This document shows positions 33,296 through 44,945 of a stretch of DNA of 64,000 bases, one piece after another (within the stretch, counting starts at the first letter, position 1; every line of letters starts with the position of its first letter). The notes under the pieces were generated by a model, which had not been told where the DNA came from, searched no databases, and worked only from the letters and a program-made list of their open reading frames with translations. The stretch is taken from positions 14,319,325 to 14,383,324 of the forward strand of contig NW_004955463.1 of assembly GCF_000276665.1 (NCBI RefSeq), read 5' to 3'. Position numbers and translations under genes: made by a program. This DNA comes from Chinchilla lanigera (taxonomy: Eukaryota > Chordata > Mammalia > Rodentia > Chinchillidae).

Positions 33296-33330
33296 CAATT
33301 AATTTTTGTTTACAACCTTTTATTTGATTC

Positions 33331-33526
33331 TTTTTTTCCCCCCCCTGTGGCAGTGGAGATCGAATTCAGCTGTGCTCAATAACTGAGCTACATCCCCAGC
33401 TCTTTTTCACTTTAACACAGGGTCTTGCAAAGTTTCCCAGGCTGCCTTTTAACTTGTACTCTTTCTGCCTTGGCCTACAGAGTAGATGAGATTACAAATG
33501 TGTGTGCCACCACATCCAGCTTTTAA
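33331..33526 (-). repeat. B1-dID dimeric SINE
   Basis: Antisense ID (GGCAGTGGAGATCGAATTCA ... GAGCTACATCCCCAGCTC), then antisense B1 (CAGGGTCTTGCAAAGTTTCC ... GTGCCACCACATCCAGC). Confidence 0.85.
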
Positions 33527-33534
33527 TGACAGTG

Positions 33535-33592
33535 ATACTATGAGATGGGATATTTGTGATTTCCATTTCACAGATGGGGAACTCAAGGGTCT
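33535..33592 (-). repeat. MIR fragment
   Basis: ATGAGATGGGATATTTGTGA and CATTTCACAGATGGGGAACT match the reverse of the MIR core. Confidence 0.45.
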
Positions 33593-33841
33593 GGAATTCA
33601 GCTTATTAAGATGCTAGATCCACAGCTCTCAGGTTTCTTTCTAGGAAATTTGTTAATCTCTTCACTGTCTGAAAAGAATGCTGAGAAGAACTAGCTTTTT
33701 GCAATGTTTCCAGAATAGAGTATGTGATGGGGGAAGCATCTTCCTAAGTATCTTGTTAAGTGAGAGTTAAAAATCAGCCGAATTGTATCTTCTACATGTT
33801 AACTTGGCGCATACAATTTTTGACATATAAAATGTATTTTA

Positions 33842-34040
33842 GGAGCCGGGTGTGGTGGTGCCAGCCTGTCAGCCCAGCACTCTGGGAGGCTGAGGTAGGA
33901 GGACTGCAAATTTAAGCCCAGCCAAGGCAACCTAGTGAGTTGGTGGGACCTGTCTCAAATTAAACAATAAAAAAGCTCTGGAGATATAGCTCACTATGAA
34001 GGCCCTAGATTCAGTCCTCAGTATCACACATACACAAGTA
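33842..34040 (+). repeat. B1-dID dimeric SINE
   Basis: GAGCCGGGTGTGGTGGTGCC, CTGGGAGGCTGAGGTAGGAG, then AAGCTCTGGAGATATAGCTC and GATTCAGTCCTCAGTATC. Confidence 0.85.
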
Positions 34041-34314
34041 TTTTAGGAAATTTGAACATTAAAGTTTACAAAACAACTTAGATATAGATTAATGATCTGA
34101 AGTAAAAGTCACCATCGGATAAGCAGTGCATTGCATTGAACATATTTTGCTTCCTTAGTGCTTAGCTTCAGCTTATCAATGAGAAATCCAGAAGTGGACA
34201 AAGTCAGTAATAGCTGTTGCTTTTCTTCTCCAGCTGAGTTATATATGGTGAGAACAGCAGGTATGTGGAGATGTGTGTATCCTCCTGTGACTCTGCACCT
34301 TTTTTCCCCTTCTT

Positions 34315-34700
34315 TTTCTTTTCTAATCAGATTTTATTGGTACATTTTAGGAATATATAACAGTCACACTCATAGAGAATTTGTACCTGTACATGATATA
34401 GCATGTTTCTTTTTTTTCCCGTTCCCCTACCCTCCCTTCAATTCTTCCTCTTCTTCCCATTTACAAAAGCTTTGTTTCCATTTTTTTCCTTCTTTTCTCA
34501 TTCTTTAACTTTTCCCTTTCCCCCTTTCCCTTACTTGTTTCCCTCTCCATTTGAACATTTTCTTCCTATTTTGCGATATCCATTATACATTTTTGTCCTT
34601 ATTTACACCCTTGGTTTCTAACACCAGAGAAACAATGCAGTATTTACACATATCTGTCCGATTTATTTCACTTAAGAGTATGTCCACACCTTTTCTGAGA
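34315..34700 (-). mobile_element. LINE-1 3' UTR/3' end
   Basis: It resembles the 3' portion of the L1 copies at 12660 and 35650: AGATTTTATTGGTACATTTT, a long C/T-rich run, then ACCAGAGAAACAATGCAGTA and TCCGATTTATTTCACTTAAG. No ORF2 remains. Confidence 0.75.
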
Positions 34701-34737
34701 GTAGAAGGTGGAGGGTTTTGTTTTTGTTTCTGTTTTC

Positions 34738-34811
34738 TGATGCTGGTTATTGAACCTAGGGCCTTCTGCATGCTAGGCCAGTGCTGTATCACTGAGCTGT
34801 ACCCTAGCCTC
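34738..34811 (-). repeat. ID SINE
   Basis: GATGCTGGTTATTGAACCTA ... CACTGAGCTGTACCCTAGCC, antisense. Confidence 0.85.
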
Positions 34812-34816
34812 AAGGG

Positions 34817-34910
34817 GAGTTTTTTTTGGTTTTTTTGGTGCCAGGAATTGAACTCAGGACCTTGCATTTGCCAGGCAGGCACTTGTGCCACTGAGCTAGA
34901 TCCCTAGCCC
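34817..34910 (-). repeat. ID SINE, second copy
   Basis: A T-rich lead, GGTGCCAGGAATTGAACTCA, CAGGCAGGCACTTGTGCCAC and GCTAGATCCCTAGCCC. It lies a few bases from the preceding ID but is clearly of a younger subtype (GGCACTTGTGCC box). Confidence 0.9.
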
Positions 34911-35645
34911 CACAAGGGAAGCTTTTAAGACATAGCTCAGGACAATAAATGTTTTCAAGATAAAATAGGTAAAACTTTTGAATACATAGGCACAGGCAAG
35001 ACTTTCTGAACATTGCAAAAGAAATAACATCAAGAATCAACAAATGGATCAAACAACAAATGCATCAAATTAAACAGCATCTGTGGAGCAAGGAAAACAA
35101 CCAACAGAGTGAAGATAGAACCTACAGAAAGGGAAACATTTTGTCAGCTACTACTGGAACAGCTATTCTTCCAAAGTATGTTTTTGACCCATATAACAAA
35201 AGATCAAAGATAGTTTCTGTAGGTGGTGATTTTGGGAGCAACTTAGCTGGGTGGTCTGGCTGAAGTCACTTGTGAGAATGCATCCCAGACTTTGGCCCAA
35301 ACAGCAGTCATTTGAAGAGCTGACTGAGGCTGGAGGGCTTTCTGACGTGGCTTGCTGTGTACTGGCCAGTTGGCCCTGGCTCTGGGTAGAAGACTCATTC
35401 CTCCCCATGCAGCAGCTTCACAGGGTGGTTGACTAGCTTCCCACTATGCTAGCTGGCTCTCCAGCCCGAGTGACCTAAGAGCAGGCGGTGAGAGGCTGCG
35501 ATCGTGCTTATAACCCAGCCTTAGAAGTTACACTGTTACCCCAAGTGTCCTTTTGGTGACATTAGTCAGACCAGTGGTTCAAGGAACAGGAGGTGAGATT
35601 CGCTGGGCCATCTTAGAGGCTGGTAAGGACAAGGCACTTTTCTAG

Positions 35646-36204
35646 TTTTTTTTTCTTCAAATTTTTATTAGTATGTTTATACTACAAATGATTATATTCA
35701 CCATGGGAGCTGAAACATGTATGTAACACATCTTAATTCTTTTTATGTCTCCTTTGTTTCCCTTCCCTCCCCACTCCCTCTGTCTCTTGGTCTCCTTCCC
35801 ATTTGCAAAAGATCTCTCTTCCTGTTTGCTATTATCTTTTATTTTGCTCTTTATTATTTATGCTTTAGGTTTCTCATATAAGGGAAACGATGTGATATTT
35901 AAGCTTGTGTGTCTGATTTATTTCACTCAACATCATGGTCTCAAGGTACATCCAATTTCCTACAAATGACTCAAGTTTATCCTTCTTCAAAGCAGAGTAT
36001 TGCTCCATTGTGTATAAATACAACATTTTCCTTACCTGTTCATCTATTAATGCACGTATAGGCCGCTTCCAAGATTGTTATTATGAGTTGTGCTGCTCAA
36101 AACATGGGTATACATGTATCATAATATATAATATGATGTCCTGAACTCTCTCAGTAAGATACCTAGAAGGGGAATAACTGGGTCAAATGGAATTTTATTT
36201 TTAG
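35646..36204 (-). mobile_element. LINE-1, 3' part
   Basis: 3' UTR-like sequence (CCCTTCCCTCCCCACTCCC) and the ORF2 C-terminal region; CTACAAATGACTCAAGTTTA and GATACCTAGAAGGGGAATAA parallel the copy at 12660. It is split from its continuation (36836-38215) by the RPL12 pseudogene. Confidence 0.9.
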
Positions 36205-36835
36205 AGCTTTTTTGGTTGTCAAATCATCTTTTATTGAAATATTTTCTCTTATGTCTCCTAACTTAGCTAGGCATTGTTCTGCACCATTGTTGACGTCATC
36301 TGTGATATCATGAGGGCCATCAACATTGCAGCCCAGACTAGGCAGTCCATAGGATCTCTTTAAATTCCAGGAAGTTCTGTGGCTAAAGATTGCTGCCACA
36401 TCTCTCAAGCCCTGTTCACTATGTTGTCAAAAGTGCTATTTCCACTCCACTTAATGTTTTTCTATTTCTGTCTAAGTCTTAGTGGCTCCTGGAGGGCTTT
36501 GATGATCAGGGTGGAGGCAGAAGGCACCTCCTCAGTCCGGGCCTGTCTCTTCTGAATGGTCAGTTTCACCGCAGTCCTGAGACTCTTCAGTCACCAATTG
36601 CCCTGGTGATGTGATCACCCACATTTTTTGGTGACAGACCCAGGGGGCAAGAGCAGATGTAGCACTGACTAGTGTACCTCAGGTTTGTGACTGTGATCGC
36701 ATTGGAGTCAAACTTGGGCGACTTGGTGGAGGTGGCTGGCATTGGATGAACCGGATTCTGGATGACCAAGGAAAGTTTCACCTTGGCCTCCTCTGAGCTG
36801 AAAGCCAAAAGTCTATTTTTTGAGGAAAAGTTTAT
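36205..36835 (-). pseudogene. RPL12: RPL12 processed pseudogene
   Basis: RPL12 encodes a 60S ribosomal subunit protein. The minus strand carries most of its reading frame without introns: SPKFDSNAITV, then PLGLSPKNVGDHI (around 36610-36650), and later GCNVDGPHDITDDVNNGA (around 36280-36335). The AATAAA signal (reverse TTTATT, 36230-36235) and a short A tail follow, the mark of retrocopying. The Trp after ATGD in the parent is a TGA stop (36587-36589), and further frameshifts are present, so it is dead. The 5' edge against the L1 is not sharp. It sits in, and splits, an L1. Confidence 0.88.
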
Positions 36836-38215
36836 TTGAGGAGTGTCCATACTGATTTCTGTAGTGTTCTACTAGTTTACAATTGCAGTATAGAAGAGTT
36901 CCTTTTTCTCCAGAGCCTCACCAGCATTTGCTCTTACTTGATTTCCTACTGGTAGCCATTATTTCTAGAGTAAGACAGAATCTCAGTGTTGTAATTTGCG
37001 TTCTCTGATGGCCAGTGATTTGAACAGTTTTTTCAAGTATTTATTGGCCATTTGTAATCCTTCTGTTCATTTCACTTGCCCATTTTTTGGATGGGTCTTT
37101 TATTGGGGGGGTTATATTTTTTGAGTTCTTTACTTATTCTTTGTATATTAACCTTGTGTTCAGGAAATTGCTGGCAAAAAATTTCCCATTTTGTAAGTTG
37201 TCTTTTCACTCTGTTGTTTCCTTTGCTGTGAAGAAGCTTTTCAATTTGATACAATTGCATTTGCTGATTATTAATGTTATTTCTTGTGCAATTAAAGGTC
37301 TGTTCAAAAAGTTCTTGCCTGTGTCTCTGTCTTCAAGAGATTTACGTATTTTATCTTTCAGCATATTAGGTGTTTTCTGTTTTAATACTTAGATCTTTGA
37401 TACATTTTGATTTTATTTTAGTATATAGTGAGAGATACAGGTCTAGATTCAGTCTTCTGCATGTTGCTGGCCAATTTTCCCAACCCCACTTGTTAAAAAG
37501 GCTGTCTTTCCTCCAGAGTATGTTTTTGGCCCGTTTGTCAAAGTGCCAAAGATCAGATAACTGAATGTGCTTAGAGTTGTTTGTGTATCCTGTATTCTGT
37601 TCCACTGATCCAGAGGTCTGTTTTTGTCACTATAGCTTTGTAATACAACCTGAAACTGGTATTGTGATGTTTCCTGCTTTGCTCTAGTTGCCCAGATTAG
37701 CTTTTGCTATTCTGGATCCATATGAATTTTAGGGTTATTTTCTCTAGTTTTATAAGGAATGCTGTTGGTACTTTAATTGGGATTACATTAAATAAAATAT
37801 ATACAGTTTTGGAAGTATGACCATTTTGACAGTATTACTCTGCCTAACCAGGAACAAGGGATGTCTTTCCATTTTCTGATGTCCTTTTCAATCTCCTTTT
37901 TCAAAACACTATAATTTTCTTTATAGAGGTCTTGCGCTTCCTTGGTTAGATTAATTCCTAAGTATTTTATTTTTGTTGAAGCTATTGTGAATGGTATTGC
38001 TTTCCTAATTTCTTTCCCAGTGAGTTCATTATTGTTGTACAGGAATGGTATTGATTTTTGTGTATTGATTTTGTATGCTGCTACCTTGCTGACTTTTTTT
38101 ATTAGTTCTAAGAGTCTTTTGGTGGAATTTTTTAGGTCTTGTAGGTAAAGGATTATTTGTCTGCAAATAAAGGTAATTTGACTCCTTTTCCAAGTTTTAA
38201 AAAACTTGTTTCAAT
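36836..38215 (-). mobile_element. LINE-1, ORF2 part
   Basis: Antisense ORF2 sequence from the C-terminal region back towards the reverse transcriptase. The minus strand shows KGNNRVKRQLTKWEIFCQQF near 37160-37230. Stops and frame breaks are frequent. The 5' part of L1 (ORF1 and 5' UTR) is absent. Confidence 0.9.
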
Positions 38216-39132
38216 TTCATAGACTATACAAAGCTTTTCTTGTTACTTTCTTCCTGTGGGACCTCTTCATTGCTTCTCTGAGCCCTTTTTGCTGCCTCTT
38301 CTCCTAGAGCATAGGAAGCCAAGTGGCAGGCGAAACACTGTGGTCCGCAGTGAGGGTCACTGCCCTTTCTAGAGCCCTCTCTTACACCTGGTATGTTGGC
38401 TGCTCTTGCTTTGTCTAGAGGCCAATCTCTTGCTGAACATTTTTCCCTCTTGTCAGCATCAGCTTCCCAGCTATGTGGGTGGTTGCTACTTTGTGAGAGG
38501 GGCAGTTGATATTTTGAATTCTCCGGTAATTATTTCTGAAGAGATTGTACATTGTAGTTGTTTGGCAGCAACAGATTGAGGTTACACAATTTTGGATCTC
38601 TGCAAAGGAGTCCCATCTGTTAGACATACTTCTTTTCCCCTTGCTCTTCCTGTGGGAATAGTTTGGGGACGAAAAAGTACTGTAGGGAGAGCCTTCTGAG
38701 TTCAGTCTGTATTAGAGGATTTCTGCTCTGCTTGAAATGTAACCTCAGATAAATCCAGATGGTTTCAGAGTTGATGGGCATGTCGTGTTTGAGAAGAGAA
38801 AACATGCTCATTCCCTCTGAAGGAAGCTTTGGCTTCCTGATTAATGGGCTCTACTTATAATTGTAGATTTTTAGAATGCATTGCCTTCAGAGGATAGAGT
38901 TTGAGTTTCTTTAAATGAAATAGCATAAAGCACTGTTATAGAAACATAAAGTGCTTTCTTCAACCTTACTACAACTTCTCCAGTTAATCAAGTGGATTTC
39001 CTGATTCTTTGCCTGTAGAGCAGGCCTCTTTTAGGAATTAGATGCTTATCTCAGAATACTGTGGCAGCTGTGTTTTGTTTCTTACCAAAAAAAGCAGCTA
39101 AATTTGCCTTTCTTTAGCTCTTGCTTTTATAA

Positions 39133-39160
39133 GGGTGTGTGTGTGTGTGTGTGTGTGCAT
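39133..39160. repeat. (TG)n microsatellite
   Basis: About 13 TG units, followed by a CATGCACATACATGCATG tail. Confidence 0.9.
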
Positions 39161-39465
39161 GCACATACATGCATGTGTAGGCATACATTGGTGTTCTGCT
39201 TTGATGGGTGAGACACCCTAAAACTATGGCATACTAAGGGTGTTCTGCCTTGACTCATCCAGATGGCACTCTCCTTCCCTGTTCTGTGCTTTTGGGAGCC
39301 CTCGTAAGTGTGACTTACGAGTCCATTCCTGTGGATTCTATTTGCCATGCCTGAAAAGGCCTCTACTGTTGGTCCTTCTGTACCTGGACAGTACATCGTA
39401 TCTGCTTCTATATTTTAAGGCTGATGGCCTTGAGTAAGTGGCTGAGAACACTCGTATACAAAATG

Positions 39466-39545
39466 CAGGGCTGGGGATGTAGCTCAGAGGCACAGCACCT
39501 GCCTGGCAAACATGAGTTTGATTTCTGGTGAAATGCAAAAAAAGA
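39466..39545 (+). repeat. ID SINE
   Basis: GGGCTGGGGATGTAGCTCAG, CACAGCACCTGCCTGGCAAA, and a shortened B box region. AAATGCA stands on both sides. Confidence 0.85.
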
Positions 39546-40484
39546 TTGCATTTCAATTTTAGGGGAGTCAGAGGAACTGGCAATTCAGAGACATTAAACT
39601 GGAAAGGAGAAAAACCTCAAATTTTGGACACGTGACTAAATGCTAATGTGCTATTAACAGTCTCTTCAGATCAGAGTACTTGAGTGGAAAGAGGTGGCGT
39701 CTGCTGGCATCATACTTGTTTTCCCCCTGAAGCCCTGAATCAGCATGAGAGAGGGGAGAGGGGCTTGCAGAAGACTGTCAGGAGGACAGGGCTTTCAGAC
39801 GAAAGATACTGACCTGTACACAGCTGTGAGTGCAGAAGTGAGCACTTTTACCACCTACTGCTTATATGCTTGCTTCTGTATAAAAAAGGTGACCAGATGA
39901 CAGGGAGACCTATATGTACCAAATGTGTACTCCACTGCTTGGGGCCTGGGTTTTTGCTTGGGCAATTAAAGGTGAGTAGGGAGTAAGGCTCAGTCTAGGG
40001 GGAATTAGCTAGGTTCTGTTTCCCAGACCTCTTGGCCTTGGCTTCCCAATAAGTTTTAGCAACAAGAGACAGGCAGTGTGTGAGGGAGGACCTGGAAGAA
40101 GTCAGACATTAAAAATTAAAATAAATTCCGCACAACTCAAAATAAAACAAAAACGAGAGCCTTTAGAGATTGACAATTATCTTATTTCCAGGATGTTTCC
40201 TTTTTTGGTTGTAGAGGAGAGATGATGTCATTTTTCACCTCTTTTTGTAAATAGGACTTACCTAGCACACTGTAAGCTTCCTCAAGAGAGAGTTAAGATC
40301 CAAAGTTGATGTGTTGGTGAGACTATCATCTCTCTCAAGTGTGTATCATTACAAGTGAACCACACAAGTGATTAAAGCATTTTCTAAAGTGTAAGTCTGT
40401 GGTCAAGTTTAATGTTATATTAGGAGTCACAAGGCACTGTTCTTGATCCTTTGCTCTAGGGTCTGAACCTCCATTTTATTCCCA

Positions 40485-41525
40485 TTCTTTTTTTAAAAAA
40501 CAGTTTTATTGAGATAGAGTTCACATACCATGTAGTTTACTCACTTAAAAGGTATACAATTATGTAGTCATTAGTACGTCAACAAAATTATGCAGCTCGT
40601 AGCATAGTCTTAACTTTTAGGGTATTAAAGTGATAAATCCTGACCCTAATACCCATTAGCAGTCACATGCCATTCCTCCCCTTTTTCACCACACAGTTCT
40701 TGGCAAATGATGATCTATTTTGTGTCTCTATAGATTTACTATGGACATTTTATATATCTGGAATCATACATCATATAGTCTTTTATGATTGAGTCTATTC
40801 CCTTAGGATAGTGTTTTCAGTGTTGAACTATACTGTAGCAAGTACCAGCATTTTATCCTGTTTTACTGCTGAGTAATACTTCATTGTGTATATGTACCAT
40901 ATTTTATTTACCCATTGATCAGTTGATTAAAATTTGTGCTTGCTTGCTTCCTTACTTTTCTTTCTTCTTTTTGAGACAGGGTCTCACTATGTAGTTCAAA
41001 CTGGTGTTGAACTCACTATGGAGCCCAGGCTGGCCTTGAATTTGCAGTGATTCTCCTGCCTCAGCCTCCTCATTGCTGGGATTGAAAGCATGCACCACCA
41101 TGCCCAGCTCTTGGTTATTTCTATTTGGGAGCTGTTATGAGTAATGTTGTGTTTGTGATGTATATTTTAATTTCTCCTGAAATACTACCTAAGAGTAGAA
41201 TTGCCAGGTCATATGGTAACTCATTGTCTAATATTTTGAGGAACTGCCAAGCTGTTTTCCAAACTGGCTGTAACACTTTCCTTCCAGCAATGTATGAACT
41301 CTTTAAAAGATAAGTGATGGTATAAAATTTGATGTTATCACTTGAAGTGCAGAAGTTTCAATTTTGATAAGCTCAGATTGTTTTTTGTCCTTTTGATGTC
41401 ATATCTAAGGTTTTACCTGTTCTACATCTATAAAGATTTACCCCTATAGCATCAAGAAAGTGAGGACAACTTACAGAATGAGAGAAAATATTTACAATCA
41501 CATTTTGTAAAAGATTTTGTTTTTT
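40485..41525 (-). mobile_element. Old LINE-1 with inverted 5' end
   Basis: From 40490 to about 41449 the L1 is antisense (CAGTTTTATTGAGATAGAGT, TTCATTGTGTATATGTACCA, AGAATTGCCAGGTCATATGG, then TGTCATATCTAAGG). At about 41450 the orientation flips: ATCAAGAAAGTGAGGACAAC and CAGAATGAGAGAAAATATTT are sense ORF2. A B1 interrupts the antisense part at 40965-41113. Confidence 0.75.
40965..41113 (-). repeat. B1 SINE in L1
   Basis: CTTTTTGAGACAGGGTCTCA ... GCACCACCATGCCCAGCTC, with both 29-bp units. Confidence 0.9.
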
Positions 41526-42184
41526 AAAATTTCTCTGCATTTTTTTACAGTCTGTCAAGAACAGACCAATATTGGCACTGTCCGCACCTTACGGAATTTA
41601 TCATTTGTGCTGTGCCCTTCCTTTATGAATTGCCCTTGTTACTGAAGGGAGAACTAAGATTTGATTGGAAGGGAAATCAAAGCAAGTTTTTAACCTCTCT
41701 CAGCCTGCAGGATACAGAATCTATGATCCTACACTGTCAGGGTTAAAGGGCACCAGTGCCCAGCAAGGAGTCATCACAGGCTCTGACCCATTCATTCACT
41801 TCCTAGCTGACACTGAGAGCAGCTGCTGCTTTTCCTCTCTGAGAAAGCCCTCCTCACAGCTTGCTTTTAAGTCAACAATAAAGGTCCTTTTAGAATACAG
41901 TCTTGTAACTTCCAAAAATAAAGAATTATCTTATGTAATGCTTCCAGAGATGTCTCTTCTTTTGATGAATCTGGAAGCCAATTCAAAAAGGAAGTAACTC
42001 ATTTAGAAAGGAAAGTTGTGATGCAGAAAACTGATTCTTTTAGAATTAGAAGTTCAGTGATGGTAGTGTTTTCTGTGAAAACATATGGACTGTTAAGTGG
42101 CAGTCATAAGGAGGTGGTAGTTACTTCTTCATGATTTAGCACTTGACTATTCTCCAAAGAGAGTGTGACCTTTGAGTGTGGCCT

Positions 42185-42265
42185 TTTCTTAACTAGGTTA
42201 TAAGCCCCACTCTTATTTTGTGGTTCCTTTATGCCGTACCTAGCACAGTGTGTGCTGCAGGTAAT
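42185..42265 (+). repeat. MIR or L2 3' end fragment
   Basis: TTATAAGCCCCACTC and GCCGTACCTAGCACAGTGTG resemble the shared 3' end of MIR and L2. Confidence 0.35.
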
Positions 42266-43624
42266 GAAGACCTCTTGTAGGTGAGTTTATTAGGTAGTTT
42301 ATCCGATAGGTTATCTTAGAATATATTCTGTGATTTGATTTTAAGGCTTCATGTTCTGAGAAAGATGTCAGTTCAGTTATACAATGCTGATGTTGAACAT
42401 TTGATTTGGAACTTTATGTAGAATTTCTTCACTTGTGCCTTCTAGTCAGTTGCTTTTGTACATGTGTAAAACTTCACTGACAGTGCTGGGCTCTCCAAGT
42501 TTGTGGCATCCTCTGTGATCTTTTATGTGGTCCTCAGTCGCACAGATCCACACTTTGTCCCTGAGTTCAGAAGTCCAGCCAGTGCCTTGGTAACTCGGTC
42601 CCTGTTCCATAGTTCTCAGAGGTTTATTAGTGGTGTGTGTGAAGCTGTAAGATTGTATCCCATAAGGAGGACAGAACGGAAGCCCAAGGTAGGAAGAGTC
42701 CCATCTGTTGGAGATCTAGCCCAGCTTGGTCATGTGAATTCCTTCTCTTACTTCTGAATAGTTAGAAGCATGGCACTGGGGGTTTGTTCATAGAGACTGG
42801 ACCTCTGCTTCCATCTTAACTCTGACATTCCTGCTCCTCAGTAGATGTGATAGCCAAGAGCAGTGTACTTTACTCTTATACTATCAGCATTAACCTTCTC
42901 TCTGGAGACCCTTCTTCCTTATCTTATGATCCTACATAGATTTTTCAGGTTCATCCCATGAATAAAGAGAAATTAGGTTAATGAGGATGGTTCTAGAATT
43001 ATCTGGGGGCCTCTAGCATGGTTAACCCCTGACCTGCCTTGTTCAAACAAGGCTCTACTCTCGCTGTGTATGAGTAGGTTCTACCCCTTGGTCTTGGGAG
43101 AAGAGGGATAAATGGTTGAATTGATGATGAGTCTTCTTTGGTGAAATGGAGACAAAGGGAAAATGAACAGAAGGAGTTAAGTTTTGGATAAGAGAAAATT
43201 TTTGTACTTAATAATAAGGATTCAAGGCCTCAGGATGGGTGAATTGGCTTACTATGAGTTATTTAGTTATGTATCTAGTGAAGCCATCCCTTATGTATTG
43301 TTTCAGTTAACTGCAATCCACTGGGTAGCAAAATAAGCCCAAATTCTTTTCTTCTTCACAATTTTACAAATAGATTTGTTCTTAATGTAGATCCTAGCAA
43401 TCTGAGCTTATAGTTTTCTTTCTTTCCTTATCAAGTCAAGAATTTACACCTTGTCACTTAAAGGAAGAACTTTATGACTTCTCTTTGGCATATCCATCTT
43501 GTGCTTTGGGACCATTATTAAGTAAAATCAAGGTTACTTGGACATGAGCACAGTGACAGTTGGGCCGATAACTGAGATGTCTACCAAAATATTTGGAGAG
43601 AGAGAAGAGAAAGAAAGAGGTGGA

Positions 43625-43885
43625 GGGAGAGAGACAACCCTTGGTATCCACAGAGAGTTGATTTAAATGCTATGGGTACTGAAGTCCTTTATATAAAATG
43701 GCATAGTATTTGCACATAACCTGTGCACATCCTCCTGTATTTATAAATTAAACTTTATCATAGGTATAAATGTAGAGGAGAAACACAGTCTGTATAGAGC
43801 TGGATATTATCTGTGGTTTCAGTCATGCTCGGAGGATCTTGGAAAGTATCCTTGTAGGATGAGGGATGGGGAACAACTCTATAAT
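43625..43885. mobile_element. Tigger-like DNA transposon remnant
   Basis: CCTTGGTATCCACAGAGAG, AAATGGCATAGTATTTGCAC and ATAACCTGTGCACATCCTCC are phrases I associate with short non-autonomous Tigger elements. The ends are diverged and no terminal repeat could be paired with certainty. A GA-rich run (43595-43635) precedes it. Confidence 0.4.
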
Positions 43886-44365
43886 GTTGGGAATAACTTA
43901 ATGCTCATCTGGAGTTATATAAGCAGTAAATACAAGGATCATTATATGACAAAAGACCTATGAGTGGCTCATTCTAAAGAGAGAACAAGGTTGTAGTCCC
44001 AGTTTTTACAGAAATTAGTTTTTCCAACAGCATGTAACAAATATCTTTCAGTGTCATTCGGGTTTTTGTTTTTGTTTTTTATCATTGACTGGATTCAGAC
44101 CATTAGTAATGAAGAAGTTAAACAGTCACTGGAAAACTTTGTTCTTTTTCTGGAGAACCTGTGGGTACCACTGTCGGAAATTTTGTGGAGTCTGGTTGCA
44201 TGGGAATCTATCTGGTTTTCCTTATGAAGATCATCTGGCCTTGGGTGAGCATGGAACAAGCTGCATTTTCCATCATATAGAGGAAGAACTTTTACTCTTG
44301 CTACTAGGTAGACTATATTTCTCAGTGTACTTGAGGCCAACCTGTAGTTTGTAGAATATGTGGTA

Positions 44366-44415
44366 TCTTGTCTTTCTTTCTTTCTTTCTCTCTCTGTCTG
44401 TCTGTCTCTCTCTTG
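44366..44415. repeat. CTTT/CT polypyrimidine microsatellite
   Basis: (CTTT)n runs into CTCTCTCTGTCTGTCTGTCTC. It lies just before an antisense B1. Confidence 0.85.
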
Positions 44416-44435
44416 TTTTTGTGTGTGTTTGTTTT

Positions 44436-44573
44436 TGGCTTTTTGAGATAGGGTCTCACTATGTAATCCAGGCTAGCCTTGAATTTACTAGGCTGGGCTT
44501 GAACTTATGATCTTCTTGCCTCAGCCTCTCGATTGCTAGAATTGAAGGTGTGTGCCTCTATACCTGGCTTGTG
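44436..44573 (-). repeat. B1 SINE
   Basis: CTTTTTGAGATAGGGTCTCA ... GTGTGCCTCTATACCTGGC, antisense. Confidence 0.9.
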
Positions 44574-44649
44574 GTGTCTTTTCTACATTACTTCTCTGGT
44601 TTACTGACACAAATGAGTGTTGAACTGATTGAACTTACTGTTGTAGTGT

Positions 44650-44945
44650 TGCCATGAATTAATATTAGACAGTCCCACAAGAATGTCCTCGCTTGCACTG
44701 TCAGTCTCAAGGCCCTGGGCCTTAGGCTACTTGTGCTTTTGTCTGCCTGGCTGTGAATTTGGGGATCCCATAACCCCCTCAGGTTTGGTAATTCCCTAGA
44801 ACGACTCACAGAACACCCTGTTTTCCAGCCCTGTTCCTTCCCTAGGAATGCTGAAAGTTTTCATCTTTTGATGGTGTTTGTGTCTGATCTTTCTGGTGAC
44901 CAACCGCCATTCTGAAGCCACCTGTACGTTAGATCCTATGGGTGG
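44650..44945. mobile_element. Old LTR-like repeat, copy 1
   Basis: GGGATCCCATAACCCCCTCA, CTAGAACGACTCACAGAACA and GTGACCAACCGCCATTCTGA match, with a large deletion, the element at 52046-52885. I recognise the family as an old mammalian LTR-like repeat but cannot name it. Confidence 0.5.
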
